Source of the DNA: Sweltsa coloradensis
Taxonomy: Eukaryota; Arthropoda; Insecta; Plecoptera; Chloroperlidae
Direction of reading: 5' to 3'
Length of the DNA stretch: 64,000 nucleotides
NCBI GenBank assembly: GCA_024449915.1
Contig: JAMZAV010000967.1
Span: forward strand, 1 to 64,000
The translations under genes and the position numbers were made by a program. Under the pieces are notes generated by a model. That model saw only the letters and a program-made list of their open reading frames with translations. It searched no databases and was not told where the DNA came from. Positions within the stretch are counted from its first letter, which is position 1. Every line of letters begins with the position of its first letter. Shown here piece by piece: positions 11,521 through 23,000 of the stretch.

Positions 11521-12625
11521 TTAGTTAATAATTCGACATTTCCATTCTACAGAAAAACAAACAAAAAACCTGACCCACGAGTAAGCAGCAAAACAATTAA
11601 GATAATTTAAATAATGTTATTTACTTACGATCACGCCATATGTCACGTACTTACTGGTACTGAAATGTTGCTTGTCTACTCGCGACAAGCGATTAGAGTA
11701 ACAAATTATGAACATTTAGATTATAAGGCTACATTGGTTAAGAAATCCAGTCCAGTTTCCACCTACCGTTCACAGTGACAAGTCACTTCCAGTTAGCTTT
11801 TCTACATTTCAGGTAATGCCATGGAAACATCCGTTCTTATTTTTAGTTTGGAAAGTTATTAAAATTTTAATTCATTCATTTTATTTGAGACTCCCACTCA
11901 TTACTAATGATTTTCATTTAGAAACTTTTATGAAAGTGTCTACGTCTACGAACTAACTCTGTCGACACCATCGCCATTACGAGCGACTAATTTCCAACCA
12001 GACCAGTGGTCGGAATATGAAAAAGACCACTAGTTGGCCACAGAACTTATAGAACATAAAATAAAATTATAACATTCCAAAATTTGGAACTTATTTATTC
12101 TTTGTTCGTTTGCGTTGTTGAACACTTCTTGATTTCGTCACATGGAGATAATGACATACATCCAGGTTCAATAAGACATATCTCGTAACAGCCCTTATTT
12201 AATTATTTGTTAAATATTTAACTTTTTTATTTAAATTATTATATTTTTAGTTATCAGACACCCTTTTTAAGATTTATCTTCCTCCTTAAAGATGCAAAAA
12301 AAAAACACGTTTAATATGCTTATTAAAACTTTGAAATAATAGCTAACCGCACAGCTGAAAAAACTCTTAATAGCACGTGTTCATTATTTCGTTTTTAACG
12401 TTTCTTAATTTTTGTTGGGTTGTCTACAATATCTGCTCATATCCCTTAACTTTTTTAATTCATTCCTTTTTAGAAGTGTGGCATCTGGCCACAAACGAGA
12501 TTTGAGCAAGGAGTATAGACATTAGACAACGGGTTGGAGTATTACAGATGATTAGAAAATGTAGCTTCTTGCAAACGTTTGTCGATTAACAATTAACTTC
12601 TCTTAATTTGTAGACAATGTAAATA

Positions 12626-13389
12626 ACTAGGAAAACGCTTAAGTCCCGCCGCGTTGTTGGATGAGCGTAATTGGTGCACTAAGTTGCCATGTGTTACGCG
12701 GATTTTTACTGTTGTTCTGTGAAAAAATCATTAATTAGTCGAAGATTTTTTTTAAATAAATGAAATTAAATAAAAAATTAACTTTATTTTTTTAATTAAT
12801 CGTAATTTTTAAAAAAGAAAAAATCGCAAAAATGAAATTTTCATAAGAAATAGTTATTCGATTGCGCTCAAATTTTACACAAATATATTAATTCATAAAA
12901 TTAAGGTTCTGTGAAAAAATCATTACAATAGGATAAAGCATGTAGGTGTTATAAGTCAAAGAATTGTTTTAAAAATGAAAAAAAAACGTAAAATTTCGAT
13001 TTTCATGAGAAATAATTTTTCGATTACGCTCAAATTTCACACGAATATCTTAATTCATAAAATAAAGGTTCTGTGAAAAAATTATTACAATCGGATAAAG
13101 CATGTAGGAGTTATAAGTCGAAGAAATGTTTTAAAATTCGAAAAAAATCGTAAAATTGCGTTAAAAAAAAAAAAAAAAAAAACCGATTGCGCTCAAAAAC
13201 GTGGCAGTTCTAAGTTCAGAGATTTCGAAGGCCTCCATAAAATTTCATCACAATCGGAGTATCGGTTTAGCCGGAATCGTGTTAACAGACACACAAAAAT
13301 ACAAAAAGAAAGAAAGAAAAAAAAACATTCCGGATTTTTTTTCCAGTGTAGTGAAATGGAATCTTCGCTTCGCTCGCTACGCTCATCCA
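12626..13389 (-). mobile_element. Helitron/Helentron-like nonautonomous element, family H2, copy a
   Basis: Read on the minus strand it starts TGGATGAGCGTAGCGAGCGA and ends TACGCTCATCCAACAACGCG, the hairpin region GGGACTTAAGCGTTTT and CCTAGT. H2 interiors carry CCGGAATGTTTTT, CGATTCCGGCTAAACCGAT, TTATGGAGGCCTTCGAAATC and repeated blocks of CACAGAACCTTAATTT. Related copies are at 16535-16861, 22095-22887 and 58448-59013. No open reading frame for a transposition protein is present. Confidence 0.75.
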
Positions 13390-14590
13390 ATAAATACTTA
13401 CAAACGTTTGTCAGTTTCGGTTACAAGTTTCTTAATACACTAAACGTTTAATTACCTTTAAACTGTTCATTTTGGGTTATCGTGGATTCTACTTCATAGC
13501 TATACTGTGACACACATGACAAATAAACTTATCTGTAGCCAACGCGCTTTCTAAACATCAGGTTCATGTTTATTTTATTCCTCATCCAAGTGATAAGTGG
13601 ACTTCGACTCAATCCAAAATGAGGTCACATGTAACAAAATTATCTGTAATGTCATCAATCTGTCACAAGTTTCAGTTAACATTGTTTCCGGAAAAGTTAT
13701 TTAAATAGCAAATACCTCATACCTACCTTTCAACAACTTTTTTATAGTAGCTATAACCACTTGGATGTATGATGTCTTTCTTCCAAAGTAGGCTAACCAT
13801 TCCGTCGTAAACTAAATATTATTTTATACAATGATAAAACAACAATATAATTCCGAAATGAATATTACATTACATCTAAATGGATAAAACTGGAATATCG
13901 ACAATATTTTCCATTGTAATATTTACCAATTTTTCGTTTGGCTGTATTTTGTACCGATTTGTACCGCCAAACAAAAAAACTCGCAGGAAAGACAATCGAT
14001 AAAAAAATATTTTTCTCTCAGTCAGAAAGAAAGAAGAGTCTTTATAAAACCAGTTGAAAATTAATGTCTAAAAACAACTACCTACGTTGAATAACGTGCT
14101 TGGGCATATTGAAGTTTGAAATTATTTTGAAGTATCCGGTACACGGCCAATATCGCATTGGCCGTGTACCGGATCAGAAAAACTTGATAAAAATAGTTTT
14201 GATTTTCTAAAAGAGCCAGGTTTAAAAGCCATTCACTATATTTTGACTTGGTATCATAATTTTGGAAAATAGAAAAACGCGGTCGAATAGCCCTAACGAA
14301 ATATTTTGATATTGACTATCAACTTGTGTTGTATTTTTAGTCCTACTTGTTATCTATTCCCAAAATACGTTCTGTTGTTTCAGTTTCACTTGTTTGCTGT
14401 GCCTGACGGTACAAATTTTTAGTAAATAAATAAATAAATAATCCGATTTCCCCTTTAGTGATTAAAAAAAACATTTTGATTCAAAATGTAAATATAAAAA
14501 TAATTACACATGTTTTAGAAATCAAACCAATCGTACTGCAAATCGAAATGATGAGTGGAAATAATGTTTCGTACTGGCTTACAATCTTAC
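13390..14590. other. Non-genic AT-rich DNA
   Basis: No gene is supportable. It contains the palindrome at 14134-14174 and a LINE-like tail AAATAAATAAATAAATAATC near 14422-14443. Confidence 0.4.
14134..14174. repeat. Perfect 18-bp inverted repeat, 5-bp loop
   Basis: ATCCGGTACACGGCCAAT, spacer ATCGC, then the exact reverse complement. The G+C-rich stem is conspicuous in AT-rich surroundings. Confidence 0.95.
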
Positions 14591-14737
14591 CTCCTTGGGG
14601 AAGAATGATGCTTGTATGGAAGAACCAGCCCCGCATCCTAAATTCACACCAGCCAATGCGAAAAACAAAATATATTCCGTTCTTGATAACTGTGGTAAAT
14701 ACGCAGCCAGATTGAGTGAACATTTTACTGCAAACTC
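14591..14737 (-). CDS. Orphan exon-like segment, possible membrane protein
   Basis: On the minus strand a 147-nt, 49-codon open segment is bordered by a good acceptor (TTTGCTTTCAG) and donor (AAGGAG/GTAAGA), so both borders are phase 0. The peptide contains a hydrophobic run, YILFFALAGVNLGCGAGSS, and ends SFFPKE. The pattern of small residues is reminiscent of a Major Facilitator helix, but I do not recognise a family. I could not find flanking exons on the same strand in the window, so it may be a lone exon of a gene with long introns, a relic, or chance. Confidence 0.35.
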
Positions 14738-14982
14738 CTGAAAGCAAATGTCAATTATGTAACAAATACTTCGGCTCATTGCTAGCACGAGAACCAAGTG
14801 ACGTAGGATCAAATTCAATCCCCCGTAAGCAATACATAACTTAGAATGTGCCTCGTTCACAACTAGTTCTAAGGCGAAAGACGTCGTAGTAAGAATTTAA
14901 TTTTTGACACTTCGTTTGACAAGCTTACACCTTACGCATAACGACGATTTGAGAACGTTCCAATTGAAACACATACTCGACA

Positions 14983-15201
14983 TTACAAATACAAAAGACT
15001 TTTAACTGTTATTAAAATAATATTTATTAAAAAAATGATATTTCCACTTCTTTACAGAAGTTTTATCAAACAAATTAACAATTGAAAAAAAAAAAATTGT
15101 TAATTTGTTTGATAAAAACTTCTGTAAAGAAGTTGAAATATAACTTTTTAAATAAATATTATGTTAATAACAGTAAAATGTCTAATGATTTGTATTTGTA
15201 A
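14983..15201. mobile_element. Hairpin MITE-like element
   Basis: Arms of about 105 bp (14983-15089 and 15097-15201) are near-perfect reverse complements around a short A run; for example CTTCTTTACAGAAGTTTTAT on the left and ATAAAAACTTCTGTAAAGAA on the right. Termini read TTACAAATAC and GTATTTGTAA. A direct repeat CATACTCGACA(T/A)TACAAATA lies on both sides. No coding sequence is present. Confidence 0.85.
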
Positions 15202-16534
15202 CGTTACTACTTGTTATATAGTTTCATTTTTTATAACATACTCGACAATACAAATAAATTCGCCTTAACAATAACACCTTACGATCAATTGTGCACTAGG
15301 CTTTAGATTCCCACTTCCATTACCTATCGCTAAGTTTTGTCCCTGTATTGCGCGCTAGTGGTTGGTCATAAAACTTGGCATAGATGACATGTAGCGGGGG
15401 GGGGGGAGGAGGTGGAGTTGCATTAATATTGCGTGGACACATCAAAACAAAACATTCGTGGTTGGTTTGGTTGCCATGCTGTGACCTCTCGAATAATTGG
15501 AAGGATTGTGACTCAATTGATGTATGGCCGTATATCCTTGGTACGATACGAATTCAAATTGGTGCAATTGTTTTTAGTTTTATTATATAATGCCCCTTAA
15601 ACTTACCTAGAAGTTACTGAGGATTAATCCTGAAATTTGTTGACGGAACTTACGTCAAAATCCTAATATGATAAAAGGGATATTTCTAAAAATTATTTCT
15701 CTACTATTGTTTTGGAGTTAAGTGCCATCGAAATTGCCTTCGTATTCCCTTGTTTAATGTTTTTTTAATCTTCAAGACTTGACCGAAAAATGTCGTAAAA
15801 AGAAAAATTTAAAATACTTATATTTTGTATTTTGCAATATTGCTTTTCAACATTAGATCGTGGTATATAATATAATGATTGCTTACCTTTAGACCCATTG
15901 AGAATTGCAGACAATTTCCAGTCAAATCATAGAATAGGTTCTAATATTATCACACAATCACGCATAGCATATTATGTAGGCATGCACTGGTCACACTTTT
16001 TATAGATGTAAATTACTTTTTTCTTTTCGATGTTAATAAAATAAAACAAGCCATGCCCTGGCACTAAATTCGTCACCTAAAACACCAAATTCACTTAAAC
16101 ACTGCATACGTTAGACTTCATTACTCTTCAAGTAAATTGCGTGTACATACTTTGTTGACACACACATTACAACTGAAACGAAACATAAAGCACTTTCACT
16201 TTGCATACCTCCAACTATCTTTATTGATATATGCTATCTTAGGATTACAACAAGTTACGAAGCACTTTTACGAAAATGGATTGTTCAAATGGGGCATTGT
16301 ATTTTTACGTGTATTTAAATAGAAGTTAACTGCAATGTGAAATAGAGAATTGGCTTCAGTTCTTAAGACCCTGTCTGAATCAACATTAGGCCTAACATTG
16401 AACAAACCAACAAACATTAAAAAATGCCCGAATTATTTTTCTCAATGATAGTCGAAATGTCTTCGCTACACTCATCAAACGAATATACCGGTATATGAAT
16501 CGGAGCAATGGCTTTTTGGTACGTTTGCCATAAT
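15202..16534. other. Non-genic DNA
   Basis: No gene is supportable. A G run followed by AGGAGG lies at about 15394-15412. Short open frames lack splice context or family features. Confidence 0.4.
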
Positions 16535-16861
16535 TGATGAGCGTAGCGAGCGAAGCGAATACTCCATTCCACTAAACTGGAGAAAAAATCCGGAATGTTT
16601 TTCTTTTTTCTTTCTGTTTGTATTTTTGTGTGTTAGTTAACACGATTCCGGCTAAACCGATATTCAATTCCTACATGCTTTATCCGATTGTAATGAGTTT
16701 TTCACAGAACCTTAATTTTTGAATTAATATATTCGTATGAAATTTGAGTACAATCGAAAAGTTATTTCTCATGAAAATCGCAAATTACGCTTTTTTCGTT
16801 TAAAAAAAAATAACGCTCATCCAACAACGCGCCTGAAAAGGCGTTTGCGAAGCTTCCTAGT
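16535..16861 (+). mobile_element. Helitron/Helentron-like element, family H2, copy b (deleted)
   Basis: Starts TGATGAGCGTAGCGAGCGAA and ends CGCTCATCCAACAACGCG, CCTGAAAAGGCGTTTGCGAA and GCTTCCTAGT. At 327 bp it is less than half the length of the other H2 copies, from internal deletion. The 3' hairpin CGCC-TGAAAA-GGCG directly precedes the CTAGT end. Confidence 0.8.
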
Positions 16862-17057
16862 TACATAATAGCTAACAAATAATGTGAGCGATTTAATGGT
16901 GTTATCAATTATGAAGCATTCTTGGAACTTCTTATTTTAGTTATTGCATGACTTGAGCTAAAAGGAGCAATCGGAAATGATTAAACCTTGTAACTTGTAA
17001 GACTAAAAAAAGTGTTAAGCTGGATAACTTCAAGTGGTCTGGTTGGCCACGAGGTTT

Positions 17058-17065
17058 TATATAAA
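17058..17065 (+). promoter_or_regulatory. Possible TATA box upstream of gene A
   Basis: TATATAAA lies about 30 bp before the start of the candidate noncoding exon at about 17087. The match is good, but such motifs are common in AT-rich DNA, so confidence is low. Confidence 0.25.
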
Positions 17066-17086
17066 CAAATAATCCATTTTACGCCG

Positions 17087-17270
17087 ACTTCTGACATTCT
17101 ACATTAAGTTCGTTCGTGCAGGCTATCTTGTTGGTGTACTTCAGTCATTGAACCAATACAGAATAATTGGAACAGTTGATTTGCGGTTAGTCCGGGTTGT
17201 TTTGCGAACGTGTGAAGTTGATGTTCTGGAGAATGTTTTACAATTCGTGGAGAAAATGTTGTATAATTAG
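17087..17270 (+). other. Candidate 5' noncoding exon of gene A
   Basis: A segment richer in G+C than its surroundings ends in ATAATTAG/GTAAGAAA, a good donor, and lies downstream of a TATA-like box. A TCAGTC initiator-like motif is at about 17140. The first recognised exon of gene A (19956-20083) starts with a splice acceptor, so at least one upstream exon must exist, and this is the best candidate I see. A cDNA would decide. Confidence 0.25.
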
Positions 17271-17567
17271 GTAAGAAATGGGATAAGAATATTTTGACAT
17301 CTTGTGATTTTAGTTAAGTTTGTGTGGTGACGGGATTTAATTGTGCATTTTTATACATAATAAACTCGTGTTGGGATTAGGATACATGAAGGATTGCTGT
17401 ATTATTCTGAGACAAACTAGGTATTAAAAATATATAATACATATTGCATTATTAATGTTTTTAATTAATTTTATCATTTATATATTATTAAAATCAATCT
17501 GTATTGACATCTGACCAAAGACATTGGATGACGATATGAGTCCAGCGTACTAAGTACAAAGTACACT

Positions 17568-17975
17568 TGGCTCTTTGGTCTTGTGGTTAGCGTTTCTGCT
17601 GCGTCCAGGGCTCGATACCCGCTCTAGGCAGAAGTGTTTAAACTTCTTATTTGGAATTCAGTCCATCAGTTCTCGTCTAGGAATAAATAAACGATGACAG
17701 CCGTCCTAGCAACGAGGCACATAATAAATTCAAATTTGTTCTGAATCGGCGTTGTTGATTCTGGCGTTGATCCGCGGGTGTTCGCACTGTCCATACCACT
17801 ATTTGCTATATTTCCTATTAAAATATATCGATCTTAGTTTGGTTATAGCTCACTCGTCGATTGCGTCGGGGCCTACAACGTTGGCTTGGTCGCTTTGGTT
17901 TACTGTCCCCCACTGAAAATCAGTTATATGACTGAGTGGGTAGACTCTAAATACGAATTTATTTATTTTATTTAC
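17568..17975 (+). mobile_element. tRNA-derived SINE, family S2, copy a
   Basis: It matches 35876-36252 in order: GGCTC(T/G)TTGGTCTTGTGGTTAGCG head, AGTCCATCAGTTCT, GCCGTCCTAGCAACGA, GATCCGCGGGTGTTCGCACT, ATTTCCTATTA, ATCGCTCACTCGTCGATTGCGTC-type block, and GAGTGGGTAGACTCTAAATA at the end before an ATTTATTTA tail. The head is degenerate in this copy. Confidence 0.85.
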
Positions 17976-19454
17976 AACCGTACTACAATAATTAATGTAA
18001 CAAATGTATGAAAAATGTTATCGTTATTCGTTCGTGTACTCATTCAAAATAAATAGAAGGAGGTTGTTGTGTTTTTGAATTGAATAAATTCATCAATTTT
18101 CTCACACCGAAGTTACAGAAGTCCACTGGAACGGAAATCAACAGTGTTTAACAATGTAATTTGACCTGACTTTTGACTTCGTAGTTTTGTACAAAATAGA
18201 AAACCAAAACCTAACATAATGCATGTGTTTATTGTTTTATCTAGGACTTATACATTAATTTACTAAACATTTTGTAATTTTAAAGTGAAACTGAAGATCA
18301 ATTTGTCAGTTTGTCGTCAATTTGAATTTTAATTTTGACCAAATTTTGCAATTTTTATAAAACCTGCATAATAATATATTACATACTTGTTCAAAAACCT
18401 TCTTTACTAAGTGATAGGAAATGTTATTGTGAGCAGATTAAGACCATGACGTATGTTAGCCGATCTCTGCTGAAACGCGCAAGACTGCGTGACGCTGATA
18501 TAACGGGGACTCCTGTAAAGTATCGCGACCAAAACGTGGCTGTAGAGCCGTAGTTTGACCGGTTGACCAATGAAATGTACACTAAAGTGATAACAAATCA
18601 AAGCTTACTCAAATTCTAAGATAAAAACGCATGCGTGCTTATAACTTACCTTTAAATTGATTTAAAATCAAGTAGAAATAACCTTTCATACATAAATCAA
18701 CTCAAATTATCACTGATAGGTATGAAAACAAACATAAATCAATAAACAATGTAAATAAAAGACGTTATCGACGAAATGTCAAAAATAGCTTTTAAGGAAT
18801 TACGTTTCAATATTTTCTTTACCATGTTTTATTTTTTGTCATTACATATCATGATATTTTTGTTTTATAGTTTTTTTTTTTATAGCTCATATTGACATTT
18901 ATTAAAAACCATTTCGTGGATACATTTCTGTAATTTCAATTGATATAACACAACCCTTCGCAAAATTGTTAACCATTTCGTCAATAAAACAATAATTCCT
19001 TTTAGCAATAGGGCTTCGAGATTTTATGAAAGCGAATTTATGAACTTTGAACCATGCATGTTTTACCATTATAATTTTTGGTTATTAAATAACCTGTTCA
19101 CTGAAATATTGAAGAAAGTCCGAAACGTTGTTCTCAATTAAAATATTAAAGAGTTTTATCCACTTAAAGAGGTATTCACCCACTAAACTAACAAAATATA
19201 TGTCATTCAGGCTATAACTATAGTTATGAATTTAGAAAATAAAAGATAAATTATTGGGTTCACCGTGGCCCGAAAAAAAATTGTCAAACTTGGCCATTTT
19301 CGAGTTCTAGGTCCCATCGACAAAATTCTACCATATGAAATAACATGGGGACGATATTTATGTCCCGTGACCTTTGATGAGGATGAAGATTTTGATCCCA
19401 AAAAATATTGGCCATTATTGACGTGCTCTTCAGTCATTTATGTAAATGCCATAG
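17976..19454. other. Non-genic DNA in the putative first intron of gene A
   Basis: No supportable gene. A stretch at about 18430-18555 has higher G+C and a short plus-strand open frame containing MTYVSRSLLKRARLRDAD, which I do not recognise and which has no clear splice context. 19264-19464 is open on both strands but is not matched to any family. Confidence 0.35.
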
Positions 19455-19740
19455 TTTGTGTTTAATTTTGGTTCTGTCAAAATATGCTGATTACTACAAA
19501 GGGGTGTGATTTTGGAATACATATTTTTGTGTGTTTGAGTGTATATGTGTGCGCAGTTTCAGGACACGATGTTATAAAGTACCATTTTATATTGATACGA
19601 TGCTCTAGCATCTAAGTGGAACAAACAATATCAGTTTTTAGCCAATTTAAGAAATTCACCAAAACGCCATTTATTGCAAATTTCAGGATAAAAAACTTTT
19701 AAAAAAATCGTTTAAAATCGCAGTTACACGAAACAATTTT
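19455..19740. repeat. Dispersed repeat family R5, copy 2
   Basis: Colinear with 1-287, sharing AAAATATGCTG, AGGGGTGTGATTTT, ACACGATGTTATAAA and TTGCAAATTTC blocks. Class unknown. Confidence 0.6.
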
Positions 19741-19955
19741 TAACGGTCTTTTTCAGGTAGTATTATGCTCAAAATTAAGAAATCCAATCAAACAATCAAT
19801 CATGTGGTGAAAAATAAATGTTGGGGGTACTATAGCCCCTTTAACGATTTTAACGAATTTTAACATGGCATGTCAGAAACAAATAACAAACAAACCATGT
19901 TTGTTTCACGTTTATTATTTAGACTACTAATGTAAAATGTTTTATATTTCAACAG

Positions 19956-20083
19956 TGTCGTGCTGCCTTCTGTTGCATATTAATGCAGCAAATATACGCA
20001 CTAAGAACAAGAATTATACCATGCAGAATGACTCTATTAAGGAAAAGCAGCAAAAATGCTTCACGATAAGCAAACCAAACAAG
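19956..20083 (+). CDS. Gene A exon 1 (5' UTR 19956-20020, coding 20021-20083)
   Basis: The acceptor TTTCAACAG and donor AACAAG/GTAAGC frame this exon. It encodes 21 residues beginning MQNDSIKEKQ and ending ISKPNK, ending in phase 0, which joins exon 2 in frame. Gene B exon 1 has the same length, the same splice phase and the same KPN ending. An upstream ATG at 19983 opens a 28-codon overlapping frame that stops at 20069. Confidence 0.8.
19983..20069 (+). promoter_or_regulatory. Overlapping upstream ORF in gene A leader
   Basis: ATG at 19983 starts a 28-codon frame ending TAA at 20067-20069, out of frame with and overlapping the main ATG at 20021. If the leader is as drawn, ribosomes starting here would bypass the main start, so translation may be damped. 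The corresponding ATG is missing in gene B (ATATAAACGC there instead of ATATTAATGC). Confidence 0.45.
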
Positions 20084-23000
20084 GTAAGCATACCCACCAA
20101 ATAATGTTTGCAGCTTAGAAAATTCGATAACAAAAGAATTCAATCTGCATAACAATCTGGATTGTACCAGCTTAGTCCCAAGTTTATCTCATGTAGTGAA
20201 ATATGTTGTTATATGATCAAAAACGACTTTTAAATTAATATGATTAGTAAACACCCACTGTTAATAATGTAACGAGTTATTTGGACTGTACACTGCACTT
20301 GTTAATAAAGAAAACTATGTAAAACAATGTTTCAATAACTGTTTAGTAGTAAACCCGTTGAAGACTACTGAACAGTTGTCGAAGCATTGTTTCACAATAG
20401 TGGGGTCTATAAGCCTAACAATCGTGCAAATCGTGAAGAAAGCATGAAAATTTGTGAATTTACTAATATGACCACAAGGAATCCATAAATCGATGGCCCC
20501 AAGTTGAGTTCCTGTAACTTTCTTATTAATTGAATTAATAAAATTAATTGATTAATTAACCAACAAAATTTTTTTAAAGGAGACAACACAGTCGACATTG
20601 GTATCAAATGAAAGCTTATTTTACGGAGAATGAATAAATGAAAAAATATTTAAAAATTAATTAATTAATCATCTAATTAATTGAATTTTAGTAATATTTT
20701 ACCACTTTCGATTTATGTATAATTATGTACACCTAAAATTCTACTGATTGTCATACAATTTCACCCCTTACTAACTAATGATAATAAATCCCAAATCTTG
20801 ATGGCCTTAAACAAAATTCCTTCAACTCCCAGATTAATGGATTAATGAAATTAATAATTAGATTAATACCAGTTAAATGTTTGACATTCACAAACCACAG
20901 TCAACTGATGTATCAAATAATAACAAAACAAGCATAATAAAAGAGATAAGTGATGGCTCCAAGGTCGGGTTCTTATCACTTTCCCATTGATTCAATTAAT
21001 TCAATTAACGACAATTAATCACAAAAATTACAAAATTAATGTACAAAATAAACACAGCATAGTCGACTTGGTATCAAATGAAAGCTTATTTCACGAGTAA
21101 ATAATATGTGAAAAATATTTTTCATTTATTTATTAATCATCCAATTAATTACATTTTAGTAAAATTATACCACTTTTGACTTTTGTATAGTTATATATTC
21201 CAAAAACTTTACCGATTGCCATAAAATTTCACCACTTTAATAACATAATGCCAATTAATCCAAATTTTGATGGCCCCAAACGAAATTCCTGCAACTCCCA
21301 GATTAATGGATTAATGAAGTTGAGAATGAGCTAGATTCCCTTAAAATTGTCTTAACTGAATTCCACTTAATTATTATTAATTGAATTAATGGAATTAATT
21401 ATATTTATTTCAATCAAATGTGTAAATGATCACAACATAGTCGACTTGGGTACCAAATGAAAGCTTTTTTTTATGAATAATTAAAATGTGAAAAAATATA
21501 TTTAGTTAATTAATTAATCATCTAATTATTAATTTAATCATCTAATTAATTACAATCTAGTAAAATTTACCACTTTGGTTATGTATAGGTATCAAAACCC
21601 TACCGATTGTCATAAAATCTTACCACTTTACTTACACGATGTCAATAAAATAAAATAAATAATTATAGCACCAAACAAAATTCTTGTAACGTACATTTTA
21701 TTAAATAAATGAAATTAAGAATTAGCTAGTTCACGTGCCACAGTCAACTGGTGTATTAAATAATAGCTAATTGCATGGCAATTAAGAACATTGACAGAAT
21801 TTTATTAAGGCATATGTTTATTAATATGCTATCCTTTAATTACACTTTCTTAATTACCATACAATTGGCTATTATTTAATACACCAGTTGACTGTGGCAC
21901 GTGAACTAGCTAATTCTTACTTTCATTTATTTAATAAAATGTAAGTTACAAGAATTTCGTTTGGTGCTATAGGCCTAATTATTTTATTTTATTTTATTGA
22001 CATCGTGTAAGTAAAGTGGTAAGATTTTATGACAATCGGTAGAGTTTTTGATACCTATACATAACCAAAGTGGTAAATTTTACTAGATTGTAATTGGATG
22101 AGCGTAGCGAGCGTAGCGAGCGAAGCGATGATTCCATTTCACTACACTGGAGAAAAAATCCGGAATGTTTTTTTTTTTTTCTTTCCTTCCTTCTTTCTTT
22201 TTTTTTCTGTATTTTTGTGTGTTTGTCAGCACGATTCCGGCTAAACCGATACTCCGTTTGCGATGAAATTTTATGGAGGCCTTCGAAATCTCTGAACTTA
22301 GAACTGCCACGTTTTTGAGCGCAATCAAAAAATAATGTCTCATGAAATCGCAATTTTACGATTTTTTTCGATTTTTTGAAAATTTATTTTCCTTGTAACA
22401 CCTACATGCTTAATCCGATTTTCATGATTTTTTCACAGAACCTTAATTTTATGAATTAAGATATCCGTGTGAAATTTGAGCGCAATCAAAAAATTATTTT
22501 TCATGAAAATATAAATTTTGTGTTTTTTTTTTTTTTTAAACAATTCTTTTACTTATAACACCTACATGCTTTATTTTATTGTAATACTTTTTTCACAGAA
22601 CCTTAATTTTATAAATTTATATATTCGTGTGAAATTTGAGCGCAATCAATAATTTTTCTTATAAAAATCGCAATTTTTTGTTTTTTCAATTTTTTAAAAT
22701 TCATACGATTAATTAAAAAAATTAAGAATTAAAGTTTATTTTTTATCTAATTTAATTTAATTTGAAAAAATCTTCAACTTAGTACTAATTTTTTCACAGA
22801 ACAACAGAAAATCCGCATAACACATGGCAGCTCAATGCACCAATTACGCTCATCCACAACGCGGCGGGACTTAAGCGTTTTCCTAGTTAATTAGATGATT
22901 AATTAATTAATTAGATGATAAATTAATTAACTTAATATATTTTTTCACATTTTAATTATTCATAAAAAAAGCTTTCATTTGGTACCCAAGTCGACTATGT

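Noticed and set aside
18335..18553. Plus-strand open frame containing MTYVSRSLLKRARLRDAD
   Set aside because: Slightly G+C-rich but without splice signals or recognisable homology; not enough to call a gene.
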